A DNA stretch of 34,492 bases from Hominisplanchenecus_A murintestinalis. Lineage in GTDB: Bacteria > Bacillota > Clostridia > Lachnospirales > Lachnospiraceae. Of this stretch, positions 22,211-30,746 are shown in pieces. The stretch covers positions 1 through 34,492 of the forward strand of contig NZ_CALPCM010000030.1 of NCBI RefSeq assembly GCF_943193015.1. The letters are read 5' to 3'. The notes beneath the pieces are model-generated. The model ran no database searches, was not told the DNA's origin, and saw only the letters and a list, made by a program, of their open reading frames with translations. The stretch's first letter is position 1; the number at the start of each line of letters is the position of its first letter. The position numbers were made by a program, and so were the translations under genes.

Positions 22211-23191
22211 TTATGTATATCCATAGACACCGCGCACAGACACTTCCCCGGCAAAAACCGCCGTTACAGAACGGTCTTCCCTCTCTACAAGCAGTTCGCC
22301 CAAGTCATTGATTCCCCTGGAAATCCCCGTATACTCATTCCCCGGCTCCAGCACCCGCACTTCGGCATCCCGGTTCACCAGCATCTCATTGTAGATGTTC
22401 TTCAGTCCTGACAAATTTCCTGCTGCCGCAAATGCCTCATAATACTGTTCAAAATACTTCATGCACCGGCAGATAACTTCTGCCCGGTTCACGGTATGCC
22501 CTGCATGAATAGAGAGAGACGTAGCTACCTGGCTGATTTCTTCCGGAAACTCATCCATATTTACATTGATTCCGGTTCCAATAACCAGATAATTAATTGC
22601 ATCCATCTCCATACTCATTTCTGTCAGAATGCCGCAGATTTTCTTTCCGTCAAGCACCGCGTCATTCGGCCATTTAATCCCTACAGGAAGTCCCAAAAGC
22701 TCCCGGCATCCGGAAGCCACCGCCATTCCCATCAGAAGCGTAACCATAGATGCCCGTTCCGGCGGCAGTTCAGGCCGTATCACCAGAGTCATGGCAATAG
22801 CCGCCCCGGGAATCGTGTTCCAGCTCCTGCCACGCCTTCCCCGTCCTCCGGTCTGCTCATCTGCAATCACCAAAGTGCCGTGAGGCGCTCCCTCTTCCGC
22901 CATTCTCTTTGCCTTATTATTGGTCGAATCAACAGCAGCAAAGTGGGCAATATTCTGCCCCGCCCAGCGCGTCTCCAGAAGGCTCTTCACTTCTTCCGTC
23001 GATACCACATCCGGACACGCCGTGATATGGTATCCCTTGTTTGGAACCGCTTCAATTTCATATCCTTCTTCTTTTAGCTGGTTAATGGTTTTCCATACCG
23101 CTGTCCGCGAAACGCCAAACCTTTCACACAGCTCCTGCCCTGACACATATCCGTCCTGACTTCTTAAAATATGTAAAATCTCGCTCTTCAT
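22211..23191 (-). CDS. birA: Bifunctional biotin-[acetyl-CoA-carboxylase] ligase / repressor
   Basis: A 326-residue protein. The N-terminal winged helix (residues 1-60, SGQELCERFGVSRTAVWKTI) binds the biotin operator in this family. The central ligase domain has the biotinyl-AMP loop GGRGRRGRSW, KWPNDAVLDGKKICGILTE and GTGINVN. The C-terminal SH3-like domain is at about 280-326. It attaches biotin to carboxylases and may repress biotin genes. The start overlaps the stop of the small membrane protein gene (ATGA), which indicates coupling. Confidence 0.96.
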   Translation of the reverse strand: MKSEILHILRSQDGYVSGQELCERFGVSRTAVWKTINQLKEEGYEIEAVPNKGYHITACPDVVSTEEVKSLLETRWAGQNIAHFAAVDSTNNKAKRMAEEGAPHGTLVIADEQTGGRGRRGRSWNTIPGAAIAMTLVIRPELPPERASMVTLLMGMAVASGCRELLGLPVGIKWPNDAVLDGKKICGILTEMSMEMDAINYLVIGTGINVNMDEFPEEISQVATSLSIHAGHTVNRAEVICRCMKYFEQYYEAFAAAGNLSGLKNIYNEMLVNRDAEVRVLEPGNEYTGISRGINDLGELLVEREDRSVTAVFAGEVSVRGVYGYT

Positions 23192-23472
23192 CCTAAAAGC
23201 CTTTCTGCTATTAACAGCTGCAAGATAAACAGAACAAACAGTGCAGCTGCAAAAAACACTAAGATTGTACCCAAAATATATTTTTTCCTCAGCAGCTTCA
23301 ATCCTGCCAGGATTCCATTGACGAGTACGCCCAGACCCGATATCAGAACAAAAAATCCCTGCATATTATCGATATCCAAACATGCCGCTACGGAACATAT
23401 GATTAAAACCAAACCTGCAATGCCGCCCAAAAGTTCCAGATTCAGCACTGCCCCGGCCTTTTTCCTATCCAT
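23188..23472 (-). CDS. Small three-helix membrane protein
   Basis: A 94-residue protein with three predicted membrane helices: about 12-30 (LELLGGIAGLVLIICSVAA), 37-58 (GFFVLISGLGVLVNGILAG) and 66-90 (ILGTILVFFAAALFVLFILQ). A short positively charged loop (KLLRKKY) lies between the last two. No family is recognised. It is coupled to birA and sits one base from the argF stop, so it belongs to the same transcription unit. Confidence 0.8.
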   Translation of the reverse strand: MDRKKAGAVLNLELLGGIAGLVLIICSVAACLDIDNMQGFFVLISGLGVLVNGILAGLKLLRKKYILGTILVFFAAALFVLFILQLLIAERLLG

Positions 23473-23473
23473 C

Positions 23474-24463
23474 CTACTCTCCTAAAGTAGCAAGCATCAC
23501 TGCCTTAATTGTATGCATCCTGTTTTCTGCTTCGTCAAACACTTTTGACTGTACCGACTCAAACACTTCATCTGTAACTTCCATATCTTCAAGCCGGAAA
23601 CGTTCTCCCATTTCCCTTCCAATTTGAGTCTTTAAATCATGGAAAGCCGGAAGGCAGTGCAGGAAAATAGACTGCTCACCCGCATTTTTCATCACATCGG
23701 CTGTCACTTTATACGGCGTAAGTTCCCGGATACGCTCTTCCCAAATCTCGTCCGGTTCTCCCATAGACACCCACACATCCGTATAGATTACATCAGCGCC
23801 TTTCGTGCCCTCCATCACGTCTTCTGTCAGCGTCACACTCCCGCCGGAAACCTCAGCATACTCTTCACAAAGCTTCACCAGCTCCGCATCCGGAAAATAT
23901 TTTTTTGTCGTACACGCCGTAAAATGCATCCCCATTTTCGCACAGGCAATCATCAGGGAATTTCCCATATTGTAACGGGCGTCGCCCATATAAACCAGCT
24001 TCTTTCCTTTCAGCTCTCCAAAATGCTCCCGGATTGTCAGCAAATCAGCCAGCATCTGTGTCGGATGATACTCGTTCGTAAGCCCATTCCATACCGGGAC
24101 TCCGGCATGTTCTGCCAATTCTTCTACGATTTCCTGCCCATATCCCCGGTACTCAATACCCTCAAACATCCTTCCAAGTACCCTGGCAGTATCGGCAATA
24201 CTCTCTTTTTTTCCTATCTGTGAGCTTTTAGGATCCAGATACGTTGCACCCATCCCCAAATCATGTGCCGCCACTTCAAAAGAACACCTGGTTCTGGTAC
24301 TTGTTTTTTCAAAAATCAACGCAACGTTTTTCCCTCTGAGGGTATCCACCGGGATACCCTTTTTCTTCTTATCTTTCAGTTCTGCCGCCAAATCCAACAG
24401 ATACATGATTTCCTCGTCCGTATAGTCTTTCAACGTCAAAAAATTTCTTCCTTTTAAATTCAT
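23474..24463 (-). CDS. argF: Ornithine carbamoyltransferase
   Basis: A 329-residue enzyme forming citrulline from ornithine and carbamoyl phosphate. The carbamoyl-phosphate loop STRTRCSFE is near residue 55. HPTQMLADLLT follows, then the ornithine-side loop VSMGE and the catalytic cysteine motif FLHCLPAFHD. The length is normal for a catabolic or anabolic OTC. It starts 2 bp after the SPFH gene stop, so it has no promoter of its own in the gap and I see no ARG box. Co-expression with nfeD/SPFH is inferred. Confidence 0.97.
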   Translation of the reverse strand: MNLKGRNFLTLKDYTDEEIMYLLDLAAELKDKKKKGIPVDTLRGKNVALIFEKTSTRTRCSFEVAAHDLGMGATYLDPKSSQIGKKESIADTARVLGRMFEGIEYRGYGQEIVEELAEHAGVPVWNGLTNEYHPTQMLADLLTIREHFGELKGKKLVYMGDARYNMGNSLMIACAKMGMHFTACTTKKYFPDAELVKLCEEYAEVSGGSVTLTEDVMEGTKGADVIYTDVWVSMGEPDEIWEERIRELTPYKVTADVMKNAGEQSIFLHCLPAFHDLKTQIGREMGERFRLEDMEVTDEVFESVQSKVFDEAENRMHTIKAVMLATLGE

Positions 24464-24465
24464 TT

Positions 24466-25410
24466 TTATATCTCCTCTTTCGCTACTTCTGTCACGGCTT
24501 TCACAAGCCCTGCTACATTTTGGATTTCTGATGGAATAATAATTTTTGTAGCCTTCCCATCCGCCACTTTTTCCAAAGCTTCAAAACTCTTCAGTGCAAG
24601 AACCGGCTGATCTGCACCTGCTTCTTTCAGGAAACGGAGTCCGTCTGCATTTGCTTTCTGCACTTTCAGGATAGCCTCCGCCTCTCCTTCGGCTTCCCGG
24701 ATCATCTTTTCTTTCGCTGCCTCTGCGCGCAGGATTGCCGCCTGTTTCTCTGCCTCTGCATCCAGGATTGCCGATTCTTTCTTTCCTTCCGCCACCAGAA
24801 TCGTGGACTTTTTCTCACCCTCTGCCCGGAGAATAGATTCTCTCCGCTCACGCTCTGCTTTCATCTGCTTCTCCATAGCATCCTGGATCGCTGCCGGCGG
24901 AATGATATTTTTCAGCTCCACTCTATTTACCTTAATGCCCCACGGGTCGGTTGCCACATCCAGCGATGCACGCATTTTCGTATTAATCGTCTCCCTGGAA
25001 GTCAATGTCTGATCCAGCTCCAAATCACCGATAATATTCCGCAGCGTTGTCGCCGTCAGATTCTCAATCGCCATAATCGGATTTTCCACACCATACGCAA
25101 ACAGTTTCGGGTCTGTAATCTGATAAAATACAACCGTGTCAATCCGCATAGTTACATTATCTTTTGTAATAACCGGCTGCGGTTCAAAATCAACAACCTG
25201 CTCTTTCAAGTTCACCCTTTTTGCAACTCTGTCGATAAACGGCGCTTTCACATGAAGCCCCACGCTCCAAGTTCCGCGGTATCCCCCCAAACGCTCAATA
25301 ACCAACGCCGTCGCCTGCGGTACAATCCTGATACACGAAATCAAAATCATCAGGACAATCAACACCAAAATCCCAACCAATACCGATGCAACAATATTTC
25401 CAGGTTCCAT
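24466..25410 (-). CDS. SPFH/stomatin-like membrane protein
   Basis: A 314-residue protein. The N-terminal membrane anchor is at about 8-30 (VLVGILVLIVLMILISCI). The SPFH/band 7 domain runs from about 35 to 190 (ERLGGYRGTWSVGLHVKAPF; QITDPKLFAYGV; RNIIGDLELDQTLTSRE). A long Ala/Glu-rich coiled coil follows (AEGKKESAILDAEAEKQAAI). The start is ATG 25408-25410, 6 bp after GGGAGGT. SPFH proteins form membrane rings. The adjacent NfeD-type gene is the usual partner in this family. Confidence 0.92.
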   Translation of the reverse strand: MEPGNIVASVLVGILVLIVLMILISCIRIVPQATALVIERLGGYRGTWSVGLHVKAPFIDRVAKRVNLKEQVVDFEPQPVITKDNVTMRIDTVVFYQITDPKLFAYGVENPIMAIENLTATTLRNIIGDLELDQTLTSRETINTKMRASLDVATDPWGIKVNRVELKNIIPPAAIQDAMEKQMKAERERRESILRAEGEKKSTILVAEGKKESAILDAEAEKQAAILRAEAAKEKMIREAEGEAEAILKVQKANADGLRFLKEAGADQPVLALKSFEALEKVADGKATKIIIPSEIQNVAGLVKAVTEVAKEEI

Positions 25411-25468
25411 AATCATACCTCCCAGTTCTCTTCATATTCCATTTTGTTACTGCTTGCTCCGTCAGTTA

Positions 25469-25900
25469 TCATTTCTCTACAATAAGCTTCACACCGCTCA
25501 CCCCCAGGATCGTAACTGTGGTTCCGCACACAATCTGTTCCCCATCATTTTCTGTGCGCGCCATCCATACCTTGCCGTCTGCCCGGGCTTCGCCCGTTCC
25601 TGCCAAATTGTCTATATCCTGCGTCACTACCGCCTTCTGCCCAAGCAAGCTGTCCACATTTGTCCTTACTCTGTTTTTATTAATATATTTTGCAGCAAAG
25701 GGTCTGGTAAATACCAGCAGTAAAATGGACACTGCCAAAAAGACCACAATCTGCACCACAAGCCCCGCCCCAAGAATCGATGCTACAAAAGCAGCCGCAG
25801 CGCCTCCTGCGAACCAAATTGTCGTCAACCCAAGGGTAGCCAGCTCTATCACCAGAAGGACAACCAGCAGAACCAGCCAGAAAATCAGTTCTCGTTCCAT
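25469..25900 (-). CDS. NfeD family membrane protein
   Basis: A 143-residue protein with N-terminal membrane helices (about 5-70; LIFWLVLLVVLLVIELATLG and VQIVVFLAVSILLLVF). A C-terminal OB-fold follows (GQKAVVTQDIDN to VSGVKLIVEK), as in short NfeD proteins that pair with SPFH proteins. The ATG 25898-25900 start follows AAAGGGGAAATGT. It is the first gene of the run nfeD-SPFH-argF-birA-dus. Confidence 0.9.
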   Translation of the reverse strand: MERELIFWLVLLVVLLVIELATLGLTTIWFAGGAAAAFVASILGAGLVVQIVVFLAVSILLLVFTRPFAAKYINKNRVRTNVDSLLGQKAVVTQDIDNLAGTGEARADGKVWMARTENDGEQIVCGTTVTILGVSGVKLIVEK

Positions 25901-25990
25901 ACATTTCCCCTTTCTTTTGCTCTTCATTCATCTTACTATATTCCTAAAAAAAATACAACTATCACACCAGACAAAAATACAAAAAAGCCG

Positions 25991-26019
25991 TTGACAAGGA
26001 ATCTGGTTTATGGTAGAAT
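25991..26019 (+). promoter_or_regulatory. tRNA-Thr promoter
   Basis: Consensus TTGACA (25991-25996) and TAGAAT (26014-26019) with a 17-bp spacer, 32 bp before the tRNA. Confidence 0.8.
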
Positions 26020-26051
26020 TGCTAAACGTAGCGATGATTTGTTGTGTACAG

Positions 26052-26124
26052 GCTGATGTGGCACAGGTGGTAGCGCACCTCATTGGTAGTGAGGAGGTCA
26101 CGGGTCCGAGTCCCGTCATCAGCT
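26052..26124 (+). tRNA. trnT: tRNA-Thr (GGU anticodon)
   Basis: A 73-nt cloverleaf. The acceptor GCTGATG pairs with CATCAGC. The D-arm is GCAC/GCGC with one mismatch. The anticodon stem CCTCA/TGAGG has the loop TTGGTAG (anticodon GGT). The T-arm is ACGGG/CCCGT with loop TCCGAGT. CCA is not encoded, as usual in many Firmicutes tRNAs. Confidence 0.95.
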
Positions 26125-26128
26125 TTTT

Positions 26129-26200
26129 AAAAAGCCTTGGTTTTCAAGGCTTTTTTCATTTTCTGACCAATGAAAGCCGCCCATTTTTGAGCGGCTTTTT
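26129..26200 (+). terminator. Two tandem intrinsic terminators after tRNA-Thr
   Basis: AAAGCCTTG/CAAGGCTTT (26131-26153) with a following T-run, then AAAGCCGC (26173-26180) / GCGGCTTT (26191-26198) with TTTTT. The A-runs on their left let them serve the opposing gene as well. Confidence 0.75.
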
Positions 26201-26206
26201 CTGATT

Positions 26207-26226
26207 TGACTACCAAATGACTAACA
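26207..26226. repeat. Possible fossil arm-type att repeat
   Basis: TGACTACCA (26207-26215) and TGACTAACA (26218-26226) have the 11-bp period seen in the arm sites of the two guaA elements. They start 83 bp after the tRNA 3' end. No integrase is nearby. See the finding on this site. Confidence 0.35.
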
Positions 26227-26232
26227 CTGAAT

Positions 26233-27042
26233 CTACAAAGCAATATGCAGAATCGGATGCAGAATATAGGTGCCGTATGGCGCTGCATAATTTGCACTAT
26301 AACTTTTAGCTTCTGCAAAAAGCGGATCATAAGCCAGTCCGTTTATTTCCGCCCAGGCATGCCCCCGCCCTCCGCTTCCGTCACAGTCTACACAGACATA
26401 AACATTTTTATATCCAAGAGCTTTGGCAAGGTAGGCGAATGCGGCTGCATCAGAAAAACAGTTGCCGCCCCCCAGAAGGAAATGGTCATTGGCATAAACT
26501 GCCGGCCAGCCTTTCACATTTGCAAATGTACGCCTGGTAACGTAAGGTTTCGAAATCACCCAGTCAAAACATGCTTTTAGTTTTTGTTCCTGGGTCATGC
26601 GGGAATTTGTAACCTGCCCTGCAATGGATTTTGCCGTCTGCAGAGTTTTGAAATCCTGTGCCTCTGTTGTGCTCATACGTTTGCCATTTGGATAGTAATA
26701 AACAGATTTTTTTCGGAATGCTTCCAGGATACCTTTGTTGTCCAGGTAATAAACGGCTGTCCGGTTATACACGGTTCCAGTCTTCATAATTCCTTTCTTA
26801 TCAAAATAATAATACTTTTTATGGATTTTCTGAATCCCTGTGACATACTTTCCCTTTTTATAATATCTCTTTTTCCCGCCCCTAATCGTACGCCAGCCTT
26901 TTTTTGTACGCGCCTTTGCCGCCGATACACAAGCCGGCGTCGAGCTGGCAGTAAATGCAAATAAATCCTCAGATACAGGGGACAGTGCAAGTCCAACAGC
27001 AAGGGCTGCCGCTATTTTTTTCCTATGTTTGTTTACCTTCAT
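26233..27042 (-). CDS. Secreted transglutaminase-like protein with cell-wall-binding repeats
   Basis: A 269-residue protein. The N-terminal signal peptide (residues 1-38; KHRKKIAAALAVGLALSP) is followed by short aromatic repeats of the choline/cell-wall-binding type (GWRTIRGGKKRYYKKGKY, then KKYYYFDKKGIMKTG). A transglutaminase-like cysteine protease domain follows: Cys in GGGNCFSDAAAFAYLAKALGY, His in GRGHAWAEING and Asp in YDPLF. It is exported and probably acts at the cell surface; substrate unknown. AGAAGGAG precedes the ATG. It runs toward the tRNA region, where terminators face it. Confidence 0.85.
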   Translation of the reverse strand: MKVNKHRKKIAAALAVGLALSPVSEDLFAFTASSTPACVSAAKARTKKGWRTIRGGKKRYYKKGKYVTGIQKIHKKYYYFDKKGIMKTGTVYNRTAVYYLDNKGILEAFRKKSVYYYPNGKRMSTTEAQDFKTLQTAKSIAGQVTNSRMTQEQKLKACFDWVISKPYVTRRTFANVKGWPAVYANDHFLLGGGNCFSDAAAFAYLAKALGYKNVYVCVDCDGSGGRGHAWAEINGLAYDPLFAEAKSYSANYAAPYGTYILHPILHIAL

Positions 27043-27136
27043 AACTTTTCTCCTTCTTTTTCATAGTTTTGTTTAAAATATTTTTTTACTTGCATGTTCC
27101 TACTTGCAGCCTTTTCAGCCAAGTAAAAGCTTTTTA

Positions 27137-29188
27137 TTAAACCACTCCCTCCCTTTCCAGAGGTACGTTAAGCTCTTCTGTCCCTTCCAGAACAAACCTT
27201 CCGTTTTCTATCACCGGAATCCGGGTGCCATCGCTGCAGATGACTTCGATTTTCCCCAATTCTTCGTAAGGAATCGTAATATCGGTATGGCATCCCAGAT
27301 ACGCCTTTCCAATATCTGTCTTTCTCAGGATGGAAATTTCATTATCGCGGGCAATAATCTCTTTTCCGTCAGGATTGTAGACTGCCGTATCCTCCGCCCA
27401 GCTATAGCAGGTATCTCCCACTGCAAAGTGCGGTCCCATTTTTTCTGCAATCAGAATCGGCAGGCATCCGGCGATATCATATTTCCTGGCTGCCGCATAT
27501 GCAGTCGTATTCGTTCCGATGGCAAATTCCCCCATCGGAAGAGTATCATGATGGTGCAGCACATTTTCCCGGATGTAACGTCTGTTTTCTTCTTCAGATT
27601 CGAAATTCCCGCAAGTATATTCTGTGACCATTCCGTCCTTAAATTCCATATGGAAGTTTTCGTAACACAATTCGTTTAAATACACGCGCCCCACTTCCAG
27701 CACGCCCTCTGTTCCTTTCAGCACCGGGGAAGTGAATACCTCGCCCACCGGAATGTTTACATCTGCCACGCAGTTTTCAAAATTCGTTTCTTTTGACGGA
27801 TGCTCCAGCTTGTGAAGCTGTACCGTCAAATCCGTATGATTCTCCCCGCAGCCCAGGATATGCACTGCCTTTCCTTTATCCAGCGTATCAATCAGGGTCT
27901 GCTGTATTCTTCGGTACAGAGAATAATCGAGCGTATTAATCTTTACTATTTCGTCAAAAATTTCCGAAAAATCTGAACCAATCTCTGGAACCGGAAAGGC
28001 AATAATCGTGAAACTCCGCTCCTCACCTTTTATATAGCGGTTGGTAATGCGGGCGGATTCGTTATCCAGGCTGACCTGGAGCTGCTGCTGCTTTTCTGAA
28101 AAACGATAGGACTCTGGCTTATTCTCCGGTATAAAAGGCGCCTCGCCAAACGTCTCCACACAGGCTGGTCCTGCATGGACATACGCCAATTCTTTATATT
28201 CTTCATAGGCAGCGCGCATCACACCGAGCTTTCGCTCCACAAAGGGTTTATCCAGATAAACTGCTGCGTCCGCCCTGTGGTCATAATCATACTGCTTGTT
28301 TGGAATCGCCCCAAAATACCCCACACGAGACTGTCCCCTCCGATTGACGCTTGCAGCTGCCGAACGGTAAATCACTGGTTTCAGTCCCATTTTATAAAAA
28401 TTTTCCACTGCTGCGCGGATCATCCTCTCAAATCCGACAGCATAGCGGATATTTACCGTCTTTTTCTTTGACAAATCTTTGTTCCCCAGCACAAAACCCA
28501 TCCGATATCCTTCTGTGTAAGTGTCTGCCATTCGTTTAATCGTTTCCTGAGGAAGGGAATTCAGGTGTTCCGCCATCCGAAGCTCATTCTGCGTAATGTA
28601 TTCTCCATATTTATACAGATAACGCAAATCCGTCAAATCCTCTTCCAAAACAATCTTCGCCGCAAAATCCAGCGATGGGTCTACGGCCTCGCGGATGCGG
28701 CGGCTCACCGTCAAATCACTGTAATCACTGATATGCCAATAAATAATCTGCTGGATTTCACGGTAAGACGGAAGTTCCTCCTCTTCAAAACAATTGTAAA
28801 TTTCAATAAACAATTCATGCAGCACCGTGATATCCTCCAGGCGCCCCTCATATTTATATACGATAATGCCCCTCAGTTCCGTATAAAGGAAACTCAAAAT
28901 CCGTCCATGAACCTCGCCCAGCTGCTCCACTGCATATGCAGGATTCCCGTAGCTGCTCCCATAGTTTTCAGGCAGGATGTCCTCATAAAGCTGCCTGTTC
29001 CATTCCTGCCACTCCTCCAGACTACGCTCCCACCTAATATCTGCCTGATGAAGCATAAAAAGAAAAGAGGCCGTCTTTGCGAAATAATCGCCAAACGGCT
29101 CCGATACCGTATGCTCCTGCAATATAGACGCAATACGCTCTATCGTCAAATCATATCGTTCCTGTATGATACTGTCCTCTCGCGGCAT
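27137..29188 (-). CDS. Aminopeptidase T-like (M29) metallopeptidase, large form
   Basis: A 683-residue protein. The C-terminal half carries the M29 aminopeptidase pattern: NELCYENFHMEF, PMGEFAIGTN, HFAVGDTCYSWAED and CHTDITIPYEEL, which include the conserved Glu/His/Asp metal ligands. Residues 1-300 are a helical extension absent from classic 410-residue aminopeptidase T; such long forms occur in Lachnospiraceae. It is cytosolic, with no signal peptide. The start ATG 29186-29188 is set by GGGGAGGAG just upstream. It ends an operon with the HD protein, DUF6142-like, VanZ-like and 50-residue genes. Confidence 0.85.
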   Translation of the reverse strand: MPREDSIIQERYDLTIERIASILQEHTVSEPFGDYFAKTASFLFMLHQADIRWERSLEEWQEWNRQLYEDILPENYGSSYGNPAYAVEQLGEVHGRILSFLYTELRGIIVYKYEGRLEDITVLHELFIEIYNCFEEEELPSYREIQQIIYWHISDYSDLTVSRRIREAVDPSLDFAAKIVLEEDLTDLRYLYKYGEYITQNELRMAEHLNSLPQETIKRMADTYTEGYRMGFVLGNKDLSKKKTVNIRYAVGFERMIRAAVENFYKMGLKPVIYRSAAASVNRRGQSRVGYFGAIPNKQYDYDHRADAAVYLDKPFVERKLGVMRAAYEEYKELAYVHAGPACVETFGEAPFIPENKPESYRFSEKQQQLQVSLDNESARITNRYIKGEERSFTIIAFPVPEIGSDFSEIFDEIVKINTLDYSLYRRIQQTLIDTLDKGKAVHILGCGENHTDLTVQLHKLEHPSKETNFENCVADVNIPVGEVFTSPVLKGTEGVLEVGRVYLNELCYENFHMEFKDGMVTEYTCGNFESEEENRRYIRENVLHHHDTLPMGEFAIGTNTTAYAAARKYDIAGCLPILIAEKMGPHFAVGDTCYSWAEDTAVYNPDGKEIIARDNEISILRKTDIGKAYLGCHTDITIPYEELGKIEVICSDGTRIPVIENGRFVLEGTEELNVPLEREGVV

Positions 29189-29201
29189 CTCTGCTCCTCC
29201 C

Positions 29202-29786
29202 CTAACATTCGATATTCCCATTCTTCACATTCTTCTCAATCAGCTTCCCGGCATACCCCCACAGCTCCTTCGAGCCTTCCGGCGTACGCACATTCCGCTC
29301 CATAATCTGAGACACCTTCACCTGATGTTCCCTCCAGGACTTCCCTCCGGAAGCATCATTGAGCAGAATCGGCTGAATCTTGTCCAGTGACAGTGCAAAT
29401 TTTGCCTCCGCTGTTTCCCCGGCTTCAAACTCATCCCACAGCCCTCTCATGTACTCTGCCTGATCAGGGGGCAGCAGATGAAAAAGGCGGTTTGCCGCCT
29501 GAACCTCCCGCTCTCTTTTCGTAGCATTTCCGGCTGCATCATAAGCATACGTATCTCCCGCGTCAATTTCAACAATATCATGAATCAGCACCATCGTCAT
29601 CGTGCGCAGTACATCAATCTGCTCATTTGCATACTCCGCAAGCAACGCGCACATCAAGGCCAGATGCCAGGAATGCTCACTGTCATTTTCTTTTCTTTCA
29701 CCTGACGAAAGCCAGGTCTGCCGTGTTATATTTTTCAGCTTATCCACTTCCAGGATAAATTCCATCTGCTGCCGCAGTCTCTCCAT
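29202..29786 (-). CDS. HD-domain phosphohydrolase (YfbR-like)
   Basis: A 194-residue protein with the HD-type metal site: His in DSEHSWHLALMC, HD in VLIHDIVEIDAGDTYAYD, and Asp in LSLDKIQPILL. This is the HD_3/YfbR pattern, whose known members dephosphorylate deoxynucleoside monophosphates. The ATG 29784-29786 start follows GGAGGGTGAGCAGGAG. It lies 13 bp before the aminopeptidase gene and is probably co-transcribed. Substrate inferred from family only. Confidence 0.88.
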   Translation of the reverse strand: MERLRQQMEFILEVDKLKNITRQTWLSSGERKENDSEHSWHLALMCALLAEYANEQIDVLRTMTMVLIHDIVEIDAGDTYAYDAAGNATKREREVQAANRLFHLLPPDQAEYMRGLWDEFEAGETAEAKFALSLDKIQPILLNDASGGKSWREHQVKVSQIMERNVRTPEGSKELWGYAGKLIEKNVKNGNIEC

Positions 29787-29793
29787 CTCCTGC

Positions 29794-30114
29794 TCACCCT
29801 CCAAAACCAATCAAAATCACAAAAATCCAAATCGCCAACACACAGCCGTTGAGAATTGAACCAATCTTCGGAAAGAGCAGATGTGTGTCATGCTCTCCAA
29901 AACTAACCAATCCCAAAATCAGCCCCATTACGGAAAATACGGCGCCTGTCAGCCCTATCGTTCCCATATACGCCCCGCCCTCTCCGTCCAGATAATAGGC
30001 GAGGTATGCCAGCGCGCCAAAAATCACCAGTGAAAGCCCTCCCAGGATTGTTGAGACAAGCCCTCTCTGAGAATGCTTTTTCTCTGCGAAAGAATACATC
30101 CGTTTCTTAGCCAT
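29794..30114 (-). CDS. Small membrane protein, DUF6142-like
   Basis: A 106-residue protein with a basic N-terminus (AKKRMYSFAEKKHSQRGLVS) and three hydrophobic helices: about 20-42, 50-71 and 82-104. I recall this as the DUF6142 family; function unknown. It overlaps the VanZ-like gene by 8 bp, which indicates translational coupling. Confidence 0.8.
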   Translation of the reverse strand: MAKKRMYSFAEKKHSQRGLVSTILGGLSLVIFGALAYLAYYLDGEGGAYMGTIGLTGAVFSVMGLILGLVSFGEHDTHLLFPKIGSILNGCVLAIWIFVILIGFGG

Positions 30115-30568
30115 ACACTTTTCTCCTTATATAATTGCACAACGAAAAAATCACGTATCCCAGAATTCCGCCCAGGGTGTTGAGCATCAAATCATCCACA
30201 TCAAAGCTCCCCACTTTTGACACCAGCTGAATCGTCTCGACAAGAAGGCTGAACTCAAAGCTAAACAATCCCATACGGAATAAGCCCCTCGCATGGCTGC
30301 TCAGCATTGGCAGAAAAAAGCCAAAAGGAACAAACGCCAGCACATTTCCTGCCAGATTAATAAACACCGCAAAATGCCCAATCAGTTCCCTGTTCTGCCA
30401 AAAACGCTTAATTTCCAGGAACGGCACCAGATTGTACGAATATTCCCGGTCTGTCACTGTCCTTCCATAACTCTCCGCAAAAAACAGAAAATACGTCAGA
30501 CCGAGCAGATAACAGATAAACAGTATCAGCCCGGCTATGCGTATCATTCTTTTCGTCTCATACCTCAT
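30107..30568 (-). CDS. VanZ-like membrane protein
   Basis: A 153-residue VanZ family protein with about four membrane helices. It shows YNLVPFLEIKRFW near residue 46, then NLAGNVLAFVPFGFFLP, ETIQLVSKVGSFDVDDLMLN and TLGGILGYVIF. VanZ proteins are linked to envelope and glycopeptide tolerance in other species. No resistance genes are nearby, so this is probably a housekeeping paralogue. Confidence 0.9.
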   Translation of the reverse strand: MRYETKRMIRIAGLILFICYLLGLTYFLFFAESYGRTVTDREYSYNLVPFLEIKRFWQNRELIGHFAVFINLAGNVLAFVPFGFFLPMLSSHARGLFRMGLFSFEFSLLVETIQLVSKVGSFDVDDLMLNTLGGILGYVIFSLCNYIRRKVYG

Positions 30569-30569
30569 C

Positions 30570-30722
30570 TTAAATCAGCACGCTCTTCCTGTTCTTTAAA
30601 AGTCTTGCCCCCTGCACAATCAACAAAATTCCCGAAACAATCCCTGTGACCAGCACAACTACTCCCACCGCTATGCCGGACGCACCTGCACCGCCCATTG
30701 TCCTGTACACCTTTTCACTCAT
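30570..30722 (-). CDS. 50-residue single-pass membrane protein
   Basis: A short gene with a strong AAGGAGGG site before ATG 30720-30722, ending TAA one base before the VanZ-like start. The protein has a Gly/Val-rich membrane helix (SGIAVGVVVLVTGIVSGILL) and a basic tail (RLLKNRKSVLI). The tight spacing and ribosome binding site support it as real. No family is recognised. Confidence 0.75.
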   Translation of the reverse strand: MSEKVYRTMGGAGASGIAVGVVVLVTGIVSGILLIVQGARLLKNRKSVLI

Positions 30723-30746
30723 ACCAGCCCTCCTTACTAATCCGCT

